Shown: one piece after another, positions 8,062 through 15,776 of the stretch
Position numbering within the stretch: the first letter of the stretch is position 1
Layout: each line of letters begins with the position of its first letter
Assembly: GCA_964593865.1 (NCBI GenBank)
Contig: CAZQKE010000132.1
Span: 1-36,696 of the forward strand
Source: CAZQKE01 sp964593865
GTDB taxonomy: Bacteria; Chloroflexota; Anaerolineae; JAAYZQ01
Direction of reading: 5' to 3'
Length of the DNA stretch: 36,696 nt
Notes under the pieces: model-generated
What the model was told of the DNA's origin: nothing
Database searches by the model: none
Seen by the model: the letters and a program-made list of their open reading frames with translations, nothing else
Made by a program: the position numbers and the translations under genes

Positions 8062-8102
8062 ATTTGCTCCTAACATTCCCGGTCCCACCGCCGGGCCGTG
8101 CA

Positions 8103-8728
8103 GCGGGATTTTCATCCCCGCTGGTGAACCGAGAATACGCGGTTGAGACCGCCCCTGGCGGGCCGTTGGCCGACCGCCCGCCTGTGCGTGCGCGCCTGCC
8201 ATGCAGGCGGAAGCGTCCGCGTAGGCGGACGCCCGGCCGCAGGCCCGAAAGGAGCGACTTGAGTCGCCACTCGCACCCTCCCGCAGGCTGGGCGGCGGAT
8301 GCCCACAGCAGCGCATGGCAACGGCAAGCGGGACCTGTCCGGGCCACGGCTTACAAGCCTGCGGGAGGGTTCCCGCGCGGGATTTTCATCCCCGCTGGTG
8401 AGCCGAGAATACGCGGTTGAAACCGCCCCTGGCGGGCCGTTGGCCGACCGCCCGCCTGTGCGTGCGCGCCTGCCATGCAGGCGGAAGCGTCCGCGTAGGC
8501 GGACGCCCGGCCGCAGGCCCAAAAGGAGCGACTTGAGTCGCCACTCGCACCCTCCCGCAGGCCGGGCGGCGGATGCCCACAGCGGCGCATGGCAACGGCA
8601 AGCGGGACCTGTCCGGGCCACGGCTCACAAGCCTGCGGGAGGGTTCCCGCGCGGGATTTTCATCCCCGGTGGTGGGCCGAGAATACGCGGTTGAAACCGC
8701 CCCTGGTGGGCCGTTGGCCGACCGCCCG
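8103..8728. repeat. Tandem repeat, 274-bp period, about 2.3 copies, built of small palindromes
   Basis: Copies start at 8103, 8377 and 8651 (the last truncated near 8728) with few differences. Each unit is a string of short hairpins: CGGGATTTTCATCCCCG, GCGGTTGAAACCGC, GCCTGCCATGCAGGC, GCGTCCGCGTAGGCGGACGC and GCGACTTGAGTCGC. The period is not a multiple of three, so the long ORFs crossing it shift frame from copy to copy and are not credible genes. A rearranged fifth block with the same words occurs at 11218-11388. It lies upstream of the Asp-box gene and downstream of the small YLP-tailed gene. Confidence 0.85.
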
Positions 8729-8822
8729 CACAGGCGGGCGGTCGGCCCAGGAGTCACGGCTTTCGCTGTCGCGCCGGTAGCGCAAGTTTCCAACTTGCGA
8801 GACCGCAAGCCGGAGGCTTGCG
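8717..8822. repeat. Three consecutive perfect hairpins at the end of the repeat block
   Basis: GCCGACCGCCCGC (8717-8729) pairs perfectly with 8734-8746. CGCAAGTT (8781-8788) pairs with 8792-8799 over TCC. CGCAAGCC (8804-8811) pairs with 8815-8822 over GGA. The last two share the CGCAAG/CTTGCG ends and differ by a compensated change. 8823-8873 holds nothing further recognisable; the next stop codon is at 8874. Confidence 0.7.
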
Positions 8823-8873
8823 CAACGGCGCAGGAAAACGCCCGCCCCCGGTCCAGGAGTCGCCGCCTCCGGG

Positions 8874-9158
8874 CTAGTGACTGCGCAGCACCAGGGGCAA
8901 ATAGACCCGCCACATCGGAGTCACGCCGCTGCCGCACCAAAAACCGCCGCACAGGCTGTGCCCGCTGCTAACGGTCTCGCCGGTCAACGGTTGACCGATG
9001 CTCCCCATCAGCAGGTGGTTCGCGTCGGCCGCCGAGCCACCGCCCCCGGCCACCACATGCCAGGAAAGGTCATAGTTGGCCGAAACTTGGGCCAGCACCG
9101 GCGCGACCACCGCCAGGAGCAGGCAGAGGGACAGGGCCGGAATGAGTTTGTCCTTCAT
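8874..9158 (-). CDS. Small secreted protein with YLPLVLRSH C-terminus
   Basis: A 94-residue protein with a clear signal peptide (MKDKLIPALSLCLLLAVVAP, cleavage after LAQ) and start ATG 9156-9158 behind AGGAGGG. The mature part has YDLSWHVVAGGGGSA and LLMGSIGQPLTGETVSSGH then GGFWCG. This is a motif series seen in many Chloroflexota exported proteins, normally as one domain of larger proteins. It ends MWRVYLPLVLRSH. The gene begins 12 bp after the stop of the YVTN-type protein at 9171, so the two are probably one operon. The second pair in this window (12706-13896 with 12431-12709) has the same order and a related tail. The function is unknown; a surface-display or sorting role is inference. 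Confidence 0.75.
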   Translation of the reverse strand: MKDKLIPALSLCLLLAVVAPVLAQVSANYDLSWHVVAGGGGSAADANHLLMGSIGQPLTGETVSSGHSLCGGFWCGSGVTPMWRVYLPLVLRSH

Positions 9159-9170
9159 GTCATCCCTCCT

Positions 9171-11177
9171 CTACCGCTTGCTGACGGTGTTATCGTTGTT
9201 GTTGCTGATCCACATGTTGGCCCCGTCGAAGGCGATGTACAAGGGCCGGTCACCGACGGATACGGTGGCGACCGGTCCAAAGTCTGCGACGCGGACGATG
9301 CTCACCGTATCGTCATACTCGTTCACCACCCACATATTGGCTCCGTCAAAAGCCAGGGCCGTCGGCCCACTGCCGATGACGGGCGGCTGGAGCGTTTTGA
9401 CCAGTGCGCCGTCGCTGGCCCGGAAGACGCTGACCGTACCGCCGTCCAGGTTGGCAACCCACATGTTGGCGCCGTCAAAGGCGATGGCCGTCGGCCCGAC
9501 ACCGGCGGTGAGCGTCATCACGTGTGTCCCGTCGTTGGCGCGGATGACGCTGACCGTGCCGACCGAGTAATTCGTGATCCACATGTTGACCCCGTCAAAG
9601 GCGATGCCGCGCGGCCCTACGTCAAGGGTGGGCGTCATCACATGTGTCCCGTCGCTGGCGCGGATGACGCTTACATTTTTGCTGCCGTTGTTTACCACCC
9701 ACATATTGGCTCCGTCGAAGGCGAGGCGGAAGGGGATCGTGCCGACGGTGGGTGTCATCACATGGCTGCAATCGCTGGCCCGCAACACGCTGACAGTATT
9801 GTTGTCCCTGTTTGTGACCCACATGTTAACTCCGTCGAAGGCGATGGTATCGGGGTTGAGGCCGACGGTGCAGGTCATCACCCGCTCGCCGGTGCTGGCC
9901 CGCAGCACGGTGACGGAATCGGGGCCATAGTTTGCCACCCATATATTGGCTCCATCAAAGGCAATGCCGCTTGGCTGCTGGCCGGTGGGGAAACTCAGGT
10001 CGGTGGCGATGGCCGGATACCACTTGAGCAGGGCGATCTGTTGCAGATTCGGCCCCTGGATGAGGGAGGGACCGAGCGTTGCCAGGGCAAACCCATCCCC
10101 ACTGGAAGCTCCCAAGCCGACGCCGTGGGTGCTGGTGAAGTAGCCTCCCACACCGTTCCCCCGGTTTTCACCGATGACGGCGGCGTAGCTCTCCCGAGAG
10201 TTGGCGTGGACCCCTGCGCCGTGGGTGCTGGTAAAGTAACCGGCCGTGCTGCTGATGCTCATGCCGTGGACGCCGACGTCGTTGGTGCTGAAACCCAGGA
10301 CGCCAAAGCCATCTGCGCTTTCGCCCAGCACTCCAACGACCGGGCCGTGCCCCTTGACACCGATCTCGCTACCGCTGCTCCCGATGATGCCGATGTCTTG
10401 GGTGCTTGTAAAGAAACCGGCCACACCTTTGCTCAAGCCGTAAACGCCGTAGCCTGTATCGCTGGCTCCTTGCAGGCCCGGTCCTGCTGCATAGTTCTCG
10501 CCCCAGATGGCCGCCGAGGTATCGGAACCGGTGCCGCCGTAGACCGCCGAGGAGGTGTTGCTGCCGAATTCACCGCCGAACCCGTCCTGGCTCGTCGCCA
10601 GGATGCCGGCTCCGCCCGTGCTCCAGGCGTGGACCGCTGCCCGGTCGCCGTTGGCGTACAGACCGACGGCACCGCTGCCTTTGTTGATGGCATACAGTAC
10701 GGCGGTGTTCTCGTTGCCGGCAAGCCCGCCGCTGATGACCGCTCCCGGCCGCAGCGAGAGAGCGTAGGGAACGGGGAACAGCGGCTGGCGGGGTGTCATC
10801 TCTGCCTCTCCCTGGAGCTGCACCCCCAGCCACAACGCCCGCCCGTCAACCAGGCCGGGGTCCACGCCGTCCAGATAGGCGGTGAAAAAGCCTTCCTCTA
10901 CGGATACGCTGATCGCCTGCGACCACACCGCCGCGCCGCCGGGCGAATCGTACAGACGGAAGGTGATCGTCCGGACGCCGTTGACCGGGTCGCCGTTGCT
11001 ATCCAACAAGCGGCCCTGGTAGGAAATGGTCCCGGAAACGACGTTGCCAACCGCCGCCGATGAGGCCGTCGGGCCGGTCACACCCGGCCCGGCCTGAACG
11101 CCGCCGACGATCAGCAACAGGACGGCCAATGCCAGGGCAAATACGATGCCGACAGAGATTGCTTGCTTTTTGTCCAT
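9171..11177 (-). CDS. Secreted protein: collar-like N-terminal region plus seven-repeat YVTN-type beta-propeller
   Basis: A 668-residue protein with start ATG 11175-11177 behind AAGGAGGAAG. The N-terminus MDKKQAISVGIVFALALAVL is a signal peptide or anchor. Residues ~40-150 carry the ISYQGRLLDSNGDPVNG domain with TFRLYDSPGGAAVWSQ, found in many bacterial exported fibre-like proteins. Residues ~170-380 contain Gly-rich repeats around GYGVYG, GVLGES, GVHG and AGFFTSTQ, typical of beta-solenoid or trimeric fibre stalks. The C-terminal third is seven repeats of ~40 residues with the core IAFDGANMWVxN and TVSVxRASDGxxVMT, which would close a seven-bladed propeller. It is probably a surface adhesin or binding protein. 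The downstream small secreted gene is probably co-transcribed. Confidence 0.85.
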   Translation of the reverse strand: MDKKQAISVGIVFALALAVLLLIVGGVQAGPGVTGPTASSAAVGNVVSGTISYQGRLLDSNGDPVNGVRTITFRLYDSPGGAAVWSQAISVSVEEGFFTAYLDGVDPGLVDGRALWLGVQLQGEAEMTPRQPLFPVPYALSLRPGAVISGGLAGNENTAVLYAINKGSGAVGLYANGDRAAVHAWSTGGAGILATSQDGFGGEFGSNTSSAVYGGTGSDTSAAIWGENYAAGPGLQGASDTGYGVYGLSKGVAGFFTSTQDIGIIGSSGSEIGVKGHGPVVGVLGESADGFGVLGFSTNDVGVHGMSISSTAGYFTSTHGAGVHANSRESYAAVIGENRGNGVGGYFTSTHGVGLGASSGDGFALATLGPSLIQGPNLQQIALLKWYPAIATDLSFPTGQQPSGIAFDGANIWVANYGPDSVTVLRASTGERVMTCTVGLNPDTIAFDGVNMWVTNRDNNTVSVLRASDCSHVMTPTVGTIPFRLAFDGANMWVVNNGSKNVSVIRASDGTHVMTPTLDVGPRGIAFDGVNMWITNYSVGTVSVIRANDGTHVMTLTAGVGPTAIAFDGANMWVANLDGGTVSVFRASDGALVKTLQPPVIGSGPTALAFDGANMWVVNEYDDTVSIVRVADFGPVATVSVGDRPLYIAFDGANMWISNNNDNTVSKR

Positions 11178-11217
11178 TTTCTTCCTCCTTTTCACACTTT
11201 TTGCTTCTTTGAAAACA

Positions 11218-11388
11218 GCGGTTGAAACCGCCCCTGGCGGGCCGTTGGCCGACCGCCCGCCTACGCGGGCGGAAGCGGGAGCGTCCGCGTAGGCGGACGC
11301 CCGGCCACAGGCCCAAAAGGAGCGACTTGAGTCGCCACCGTCTCCGGCGCGAGCAGCCGGGATTTTCATCCCCGGTGGTGAGCCGGGG
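11218..11388. repeat. Dispersed copy of the palindrome-mosaic repeat
   Basis: Contains the same words as the 8103-8728 block: GCGGTTGAAACCGC, GCGTCCGCGTAGGCGGACGC, GCGACTTGAGTCGC and CGGGATTTTCATCCCCGG, but with the order joined differently (the CGGGATTTTCATCCCCGG word is last). It sits just upstream of the start of the YVTN-type gene and ends two bases before the stop of the alpha/beta hydrolase gene. The arrangement suggests recombination between modules. Confidence 0.8.
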
Positions 11389-11389
11389 G

Positions 11390-12271
11390 TCACCTGGACT
11401 TTAGAAATTCGATGAGGAGCGGGTTGACCCGGTCCGCCCGCTCATAGTGGGGCACATGCCCCGCTTCCTCGATGGCCCGGAACTCAAGGTTGGGGATCAG
11501 CCGCCGGACCTCCCGGCTGAGGGCAAAGGGGATCACCCTATCCCGGCGGCCCCAGATCAGCAGCACGGGGCGATCCTGCCGCCCCACGCTTTCATACTCG
11601 GCCCGGACGCCGGTCAGCAGCCCGCTCCGCAGGGTGGAAAGCAAAGCCTTTTTGAACCCGCGATAGGGCATCTGGCGACGGTATTTTTCCACATAAGCCG
11701 GATCGGGGAACCGGTCGGTGTCGTAAAAGTCGTCCCGCAGCCCGGCAACGAGCACCCGGTCCCCCAGCAAGCCCATCATCCATTCGCCCAGCCGGGGGAG
11801 CGTGACCAGCCGGGCCATCAGGGAAGGCTTTTGCGGCAGGCCCGCCGGATCGATCAGGACCAGCCGCCGCACCCGGTCGGGGTGGCGGCTGGTAAAGACG
11901 ACGGCAATGGCCCCGCCCATGGATAGGCCGATCAGGTCCACAGGGCCGGATATGTCCAGAGCGGAGAGGAGTCCCAGCAACTGCCGGTCGAACAGGTCGG
12001 CGTCATAGGTCGTGTCGGGCCGGTCGGAATAACCCCGGCCGTAGAGGTCGTAGCGCAGCACACGGAACCCGGCCCGGACCAAGGCGGCAAAGGTGGGGTC
12101 CCAGATGTGGTAGGGGACCGAAAAGCCGTGTACCAGGACCACGACCTGTCCCTCCGGCGGCCCGGCCATCTCATAGTGGACCATCCCTTCCGGCAGGGCG
12201 ACGAATTGACCGGGTGCGGCAGCGCGGGCTGCCGCATCCAGGTCACGCGATTCTCCAAACTTTGCAGGCAT
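11390..12271 (-). CDS. Alpha/beta hydrolase
   Basis: A 293-residue cytoplasmic serine hydrolase. Start ATG 12269-12271 has GGGAGGGGAA immediately upstream; an in-frame ATG further out (12373) lacks a ribosome site and adds unrelated sequence. The oxyanion-hole motif is LVHGF (46-50). The nucleophile elbow is GLSMGG with Ser117. The catalytic Asp is in GRRDRVIP and the His in EAGHVPHYE near the C-terminus, so the triad is complete. A cap-like segment (SLMARLVTLPRLGEWMMGLL) follows strand 6. The overall pattern resembles the 2-hydroxymuconate semialdehyde hydrolase or haloperoxidase branch, but the substrate cannot be assigned. It lies between the two secreted-protein pairs without obvious coupling. 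Confidence 0.88.
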   Translation of the reverse strand: MPAKFGESRDLDAAARAAAPGQFVALPEGMVHYEMAGPPEGQVVVLVHGFSVPYHIWDPTFAALVRAGFRVLRYDLYGRGYSDRPDTTYDADLFDRQLLGLLSALDISGPVDLIGLSMGGAIAVVFTSRHPDRVRRLVLIDPAGLPQKPSLMARLVTLPRLGEWMMGLLGDRVLVAGLRDDFYDTDRFPDPAYVEKYRRQMPYRGFKKALLSTLRSGLLTGVRAEYESVGRQDRPVLLIWGRRDRVIPFALSREVRRLIPNLEFRAIEEAGHVPHYERADRVNPLLIEFLKSR

Positions 12272-12430
12272 TTCCCCTCCCGATCCGGCTTCAGGGCAAA
12301 GGCATTTATCGTCTCCCCGGCCCACCGCAGAGGTGCGGAGAGGACCTACGTAGAACTCGCCGTCTCCCGGCAATTCCGGGCGAACCCTGCAAGTGCGCTT
12401 GCCCGAATCCGACCCCTTGCCGGTCTTGGT

Positions 12431-12709
12431 CTAATGGTTGCGCAGTATGCAAGGTAGGTAGAGACAGCAGCAGCCGCTGCCCCGCAATGCCGGGGCGGCA
12501 GGGCTGAGCAGATACCCCGGTCCGCCGACGACGCCGCCCACACGCCAGGCCAGGACGGTCAGGTGATAGGTCCCGCCGGAGGTAACTCCCGCCTCGACGG
12601 TGTACGGCGCGGCGGTGGGCCGCCCGCCGGACCGGGCGGAGACGACTCCGGTCAGCAACAGCGTGCAGACCAGGATGGCCGGGATGATCCAGAGCGCATA
12701 TCTTTTCAT
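12431..12709 (-). CDS. Small secreted protein with YLPCILRNH C-terminus
   Basis: A 92-residue protein: signal peptide MKRYALWIIPAILVCTLLLT, then APYTVEAGVTSGGTYHLTVLAWRVGG, a Gly/Pro-rich part, three consecutive Cys (SGCCCLYLPC) and the tail LYLPCILRNH. The tail matches the VYLPLVLRSH end of the 8874-9158 protein. ATG 12707-12709 overlaps the TGA of the preceding gene (ATGA), and GGAGGGTGA supplies the ribosome site inside that gene's last codons, so translation is coupled. No enzymatic motif is visible. Confidence 0.75.
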   Translation of the reverse strand: MKRYALWIIPAILVCTLLLTGVVSARSGGRPTAAPYTVEAGVTSGGTYHLTVLAWRVGGVVGGPGYLLSPAAPALRGSGCCCLYLPCILRNH

Positions 12710-13896
12710 CGTTCACCCTCCGGTTTTTCCAGCCGCCGGTCCTCGTAGCCCAGCCGCTTGGCAACGATGCGGTAATCAAAAGAACAGGACGAGGGTTGCC
12801 CGTCGAGGGTCACACCGCGTACGGTAAAGCCGGTGGTTCCCTTGTCGGTGACGAACAGCAGCACCGGCTCCCGGCACAGCGGGGTTACAAAAACGTGATA
12901 CTCGGTTTTCAAGTTGACCGTCTGGGCAAAGATGGGATCAAAGACAACGGTGGCCTCACCGTCCGACAGGGATGCGCTGCCCAGGTCCTCAAACCAAACT
13001 TCGGGACTCTCAACGGCATACAGCAGGCGGCGGCCATGGTCGGCCGTTTTGACCAGGGCCGATTTGCTGCCGGTGCAGTTCAGGTTCCCGCTTTCGTCAA
13101 TGGTGCATACGTCGGTGCCCCCCGAATTTTTGACCCGCAAGGTATGGTCCTCGCCGCCGTCGTTGTCCAGCTTCAGGACAATGTCGGCATTGCTGGAAAG
13201 CCACAGTTGGCTGTCTCCGCTGTCGGCGGCGTTGATCCGGCCGATATCCCCGCCCAGGCCCAGGTCAAGGTGGTCGTTGCTGCTGGAAAAATAGCCGCCG
13301 TAGTCGGTTTCGCTTACGCCGTACACGCCCGGACCGCTCTTGCTGCTGGCCAGGATGCCTTTGGTATCCGCCAAGCCGGAGATGTTAAAGAGGGCCAGGC
13401 CCCAAAAATCTTCCCCCGTCCACGATTCGCCAAAGTGGTCGTGGGGACAGGAAGAGCCGGCGGTGGGAGCGGACGGGGCGGACGGGGCCAGTCGCTGGCG
13501 CGGGTTCAGTAGGGTGAACTCGGTTTCCCCCGGCCCGCGCACCCCCACCTCCAACCAGAGGTTGTCTTCCTCCAGCACCGCCGGGGGGATTCCCTCCTTG
13601 CTTCCAAGAGAAGTGAAGAATGTGCCGTTCTTGACCGCCACCCCCGCCTGTGTCTCCGTCCACAACGGTTGCCCGCCGGTTGCGACATTGTACAGGGCAA
13701 AGGTGAAATCATAGCGCCCGTCGGCCACCGCTTGCCCCGCCTCTTTGCTCAGGCGACCGGGGTAGGGGATGGTCACGCCGGGGGAAGCGGTCTCTTGCTC
13801 CGGCGACAGGGCACGCACCGTGTCGGCCAAACGAGGGATAAGCCCCACGGCCAACACCAAAACACCGACGATCAGCAAAGTTTTCTTCGCAGACAT
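12706..13896 (-). CDS. Secreted collar/fibre-like protein
   Basis: A 396-residue exported protein started at ATG 13894-13896 behind AAAGGAGGAAAAAAC. Signal peptide MSAKKTLLIVGVLVLAVGLI. Residues ~40-135 (TIPYPGRLSKEAGQAVADG, YDFTFALYNVATGGQPLWTE) are the same domain as the ISYQGRL region of the 9171-11177 protein, so the two are paralogues in their N-terminal part. The middle has GVYGVSETDYGGYF fibre-like repeats, an LKLDNDGGEDHTLRVKNSGG strand-rich stretch and GNLNCTGSK. The C-terminal ~110 residues (YAVESPEVWFEDLGSASL, then HVFVTPLC) resemble the chaperone-like tail region seen in phage-type fibre proteins. It starts 25 bp after the acyl-CoA synthetase stop, so it may be read through from that gene. 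Confidence 0.82.
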   Translation of the reverse strand: MSAKKTLLIVGVLVLAVGLIPRLADTVRALSPEQETASPGVTIPYPGRLSKEAGQAVADGRYDFTFALYNVATGGQPLWTETQAGVAVKNGTFFTSLGSKEGIPPAVLEEDNLWLEVGVRGPGETEFTLLNPRQRLAPSAPSAPTAGSSCPHDHFGESWTGEDFWGLALFNISGLADTKGILASSKSGPGVYGVSETDYGGYFSSSNDHLDLGLGGDIGRINAADSGDSQLWLSSNADIVLKLDNDGGEDHTLRVKNSGGTDVCTIDESGNLNCTGSKSALVKTADHGRRLLYAVESPEVWFEDLGSASLSDGEATVVFDPIFAQTVNLKTEYHVFVTPLCREPVLLFVTDKGTTGFTVRGVTLDGQPSSCSFDYRIVAKRLGYEDRRLEKPEGER

Positions 13897-13921
13897 GTTT
13901 TTTCCTCCTTTCTAATTTCGG

Positions 13922-15613
13922 TCAGGATCGGTGCTCCTTCCGCAGTTCGCGGCGCAGGACTTTGCCCACCGTACTCTTGGGCAGATCGGCACGGAATTCA
14001 ACGTAGCGGGGAACCTTGTAGGCGGCGAGTTGGTCTTTGCACCAGGCCCGCAATTCCTCTTCGGTCAGGCTCCGGCCCGGCCGCAGCACCACGAAAGCCT
14101 TGACCGCCTCGCCCTGATAGTCATCGGGCACGCCGACCACGCCGACTTCGGCTACGGCGGGGTGGGCGGCGATGACCTCTTCCACCTCTCGCGGCCAGAC
14201 CTGAAAGCCGCCGGGCTTGATGACATCCTTTTTGCGATCCACGATGTGCAGGTAGCCTTCCTCGTCTAGGTAGCCGATGTCGCCGGTGTGGAGCCAGCGT
14301 TTGCCGTCCACCTCACGGACCGCCTGGGCGGTTTCTTCAGGGCGTTGCCAATAGCCGGTCATGATCTGGGGCGCGTGCATGAGGATCTCGCCCATCTCGC
14401 CCAAGGGCAGCGTGCGCTCACCCGTTTCCACGTCCACGATGCGCAGTTCCACATCGGGGAAGGGCAGCCCCACGGCGCCCGGCTTGTACTTGCCCTGCAC
14501 GGGCGTCATGGCGCCGGTGCAGGTGGATTCGGTGAGGGCATAGGCCTCCACCATGCGCCCGCCGGTCAGCTCCTCGAAACGCTGCTTGATCTCGGCGAGC
14601 AGGGGCGCAGCCCCGGAAATGTGGAGTTTGAGGCTGCGGAGATCGGCCTTGCCCGCCTGCACGTCGGGGTGCTTCATCATGGCGATAAAGAGGGTGGGCA
14701 CGCCGGGCAGGAAGGCAGGCCGAACCTTGCGGATGGTGGCCAGCACGTCGTCCATGTCGCGCGGGTTGGGGACGAGGGCCAGGGGCTGATGGCCCACAAA
14801 GCCGGTGGCGCACACGCCCGCCAGGCCGTAAATGTGGAAGGTAGGCATGAGGGCCAGGACGATGTCCTCCCAGTCCACCAATACCTCCCCGAACCAGGCG
14901 TTGATCTGCATCCCCGTCATCACCAGGCCCTGGTGGGTGATGACGGCGGCTTTGGGCAAGCCCGTCGTGCCGCCGGTGAACATGAGCAGAGCAGGGTCAT
15001 CGGGTTTGACGGGGACATCGGGCCGGGGGGCGTCCAGGCCCTCCCGGATCATCTCTTGCAACCAGGCGTCGCCCGGCTGCAAGGTGATGCGATGCCCCTC
15101 CTTTTTCTCTTTGAGCAGGGTAAAGAGGAGACGCAACAGGCCGGGCAGGTATTCCTTGATGTTGGTGGCGATGACCTGTCGAACGGCGGTCTCGCCTTGC
15201 AGGGCCTTGATTTTGGCGTAAAAGGGGGTGAGCACAACGGCGGCGACGGCCCCGGTGTAGCGCAGCGCGTGTTTGAGCTCCCGCTCGGTGTAGAGGGGGT
15301 TGATGGGGGTGACGATGGCGCCTGCCTTCCACGCGCCGAACAGGGCGATAAAGAACTGGGGCGAATTGGGGATGAGCAGGGCCACCCGGTCGCCCGGCTG
15401 CACGCCCTGGGCAACCAGGGCGGCGGCAAAGGCGTCGCTTTCCCGTTGAAAGCGGGCGTAGTCGACGGTCGCGCCCTTGAAGAGGAAGGCGGGGTGATCG
15501 GGCCGCCGGCGGGTGGTGCCGTGCACCACGTCTATCAGGGTTTGTTGGGGGTAGGGCCGTAAGGTATGGGGCACACCTTTATCGTAGCTTTTGAACCAGG
15601 GATGTTCGTTCAT
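13922..15613 (-). CDS. fadD: Long-chain fatty-acid-CoA ligase (AMP-binding, FadD-like)
   Basis: A 563-residue acyl-CoA synthetase activating fatty acids through an acyl-AMP intermediate. Start ATG 15611-15613 with AAGGAGGG upstream. The P-loop-like AMP-binding motif is MFTGGTTGLPKAAV. The second core motif is YALTEST. The adenylate-binding region ends in WLHTGDIGYLDEEGYLHIVD, and the hinge is DRKKDVIKPGGFQVWPREVE. The C-terminal catalytic Lys lies in LPKSTVGKVLRREL. Length and motif order match FadD. Which chain length is used cannot be told from sequence. Downstream, 25 bp after the stop, lies a secreted fibre-like gene, an odd partner for lipid metabolism. Confidence 0.92.
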   Translation of the reverse strand: MNEHPWFKSYDKGVPHTLRPYPQQTLIDVVHGTTRRRPDHPAFLFKGATVDYARFQRESDAFAAALVAQGVQPGDRVALLIPNSPQFFIALFGAWKAGAIVTPINPLYTERELKHALRYTGAVAAVVLTPFYAKIKALQGETAVRQVIATNIKEYLPGLLRLLFTLLKEKKEGHRITLQPGDAWLQEMIREGLDAPRPDVPVKPDDPALLMFTGGTTGLPKAAVITHQGLVMTGMQINAWFGEVLVDWEDIVLALMPTFHIYGLAGVCATGFVGHQPLALVPNPRDMDDVLATIRKVRPAFLPGVPTLFIAMMKHPDVQAGKADLRSLKLHISGAAPLLAEIKQRFEELTGGRMVEAYALTESTCTGAMTPVQGKYKPGAVGLPFPDVELRIVDVETGERTLPLGEMGEILMHAPQIMTGYWQRPEETAQAVREVDGKRWLHTGDIGYLDEEGYLHIVDRKKDVIKPGGFQVWPREVEEVIAAHPAVAEVGVVGVPDDYQGEAVKAFVVLRPGRSLTEEELRAWCKDQLAAYKVPRYVEFRADLPKSTVGKVLRRELRKEHRS

Positions 15614-15770
15614 TTTCCTTTCCCTCCTTCACCCCCCGCCGGTTCAACCGGACCGGAGGCCCGGCAACCTGCGGGAGGGTACGCCTGCCTTTGCCCCGCC
15701 GGCGTTCGATCTCGGCTTCCCGCCCCCGGTGGGTGCGGTTGATGTCGTACGAACCGGCAGACATGCGCAT
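15579..15770 (-). CDS. Possible small basic protein overlapping the fadD start
   Basis: A 63-residue ORF whose ATG (15768-15770) follows GAGAGGAG at ideal distance. It would begin seven bases after the stop of the stand-alone receiver gene and overlap the first 35 bases of fadD in another frame. The product is very basic (THRGREAEIERRRGKGRR) with no recognised domain. The ribosome site and position favour a coupled leader-type peptide; the skewed composition of the GC-rich DNA argues for chance. Confidence 0.2.
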   Translation of the reverse strand: MRMSAGSYDINRTHRGREAEIERRRGKGRRTLPQVAGPPVRLNRRGVKEGKENERTSLVQKLR

Positions 15771-15776
15771 CTCCTC

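Noticed and set aside
8103..8728. CRISPR array
   Set aside because: The repeats are directly tandem with a long 274-bp unit and no short unique spacers; no cas gene is nearby.
8051..8952. Several 80-190 codon frames on both strands across the repeats
   Set aside because: The 274-bp period shifts frame in each copy, and the products are Arg/Pro-rich shadows without ribosome sites.
8877..11063. A 728-codon plus-strand open frame opposite the propeller gene
   Set aside because: Repeats such as HVGAVKGD arise from the antisense of the IAFDGANMW repeats; it crosses two real genes and their junction.
12306..12779. 157-codon minus-strand frame overlapping the small secreted gene
   Set aside because: It overlaps in another frame the 12431-12709 gene, which has a signal peptide, ATGA coupling and a ribosome site.
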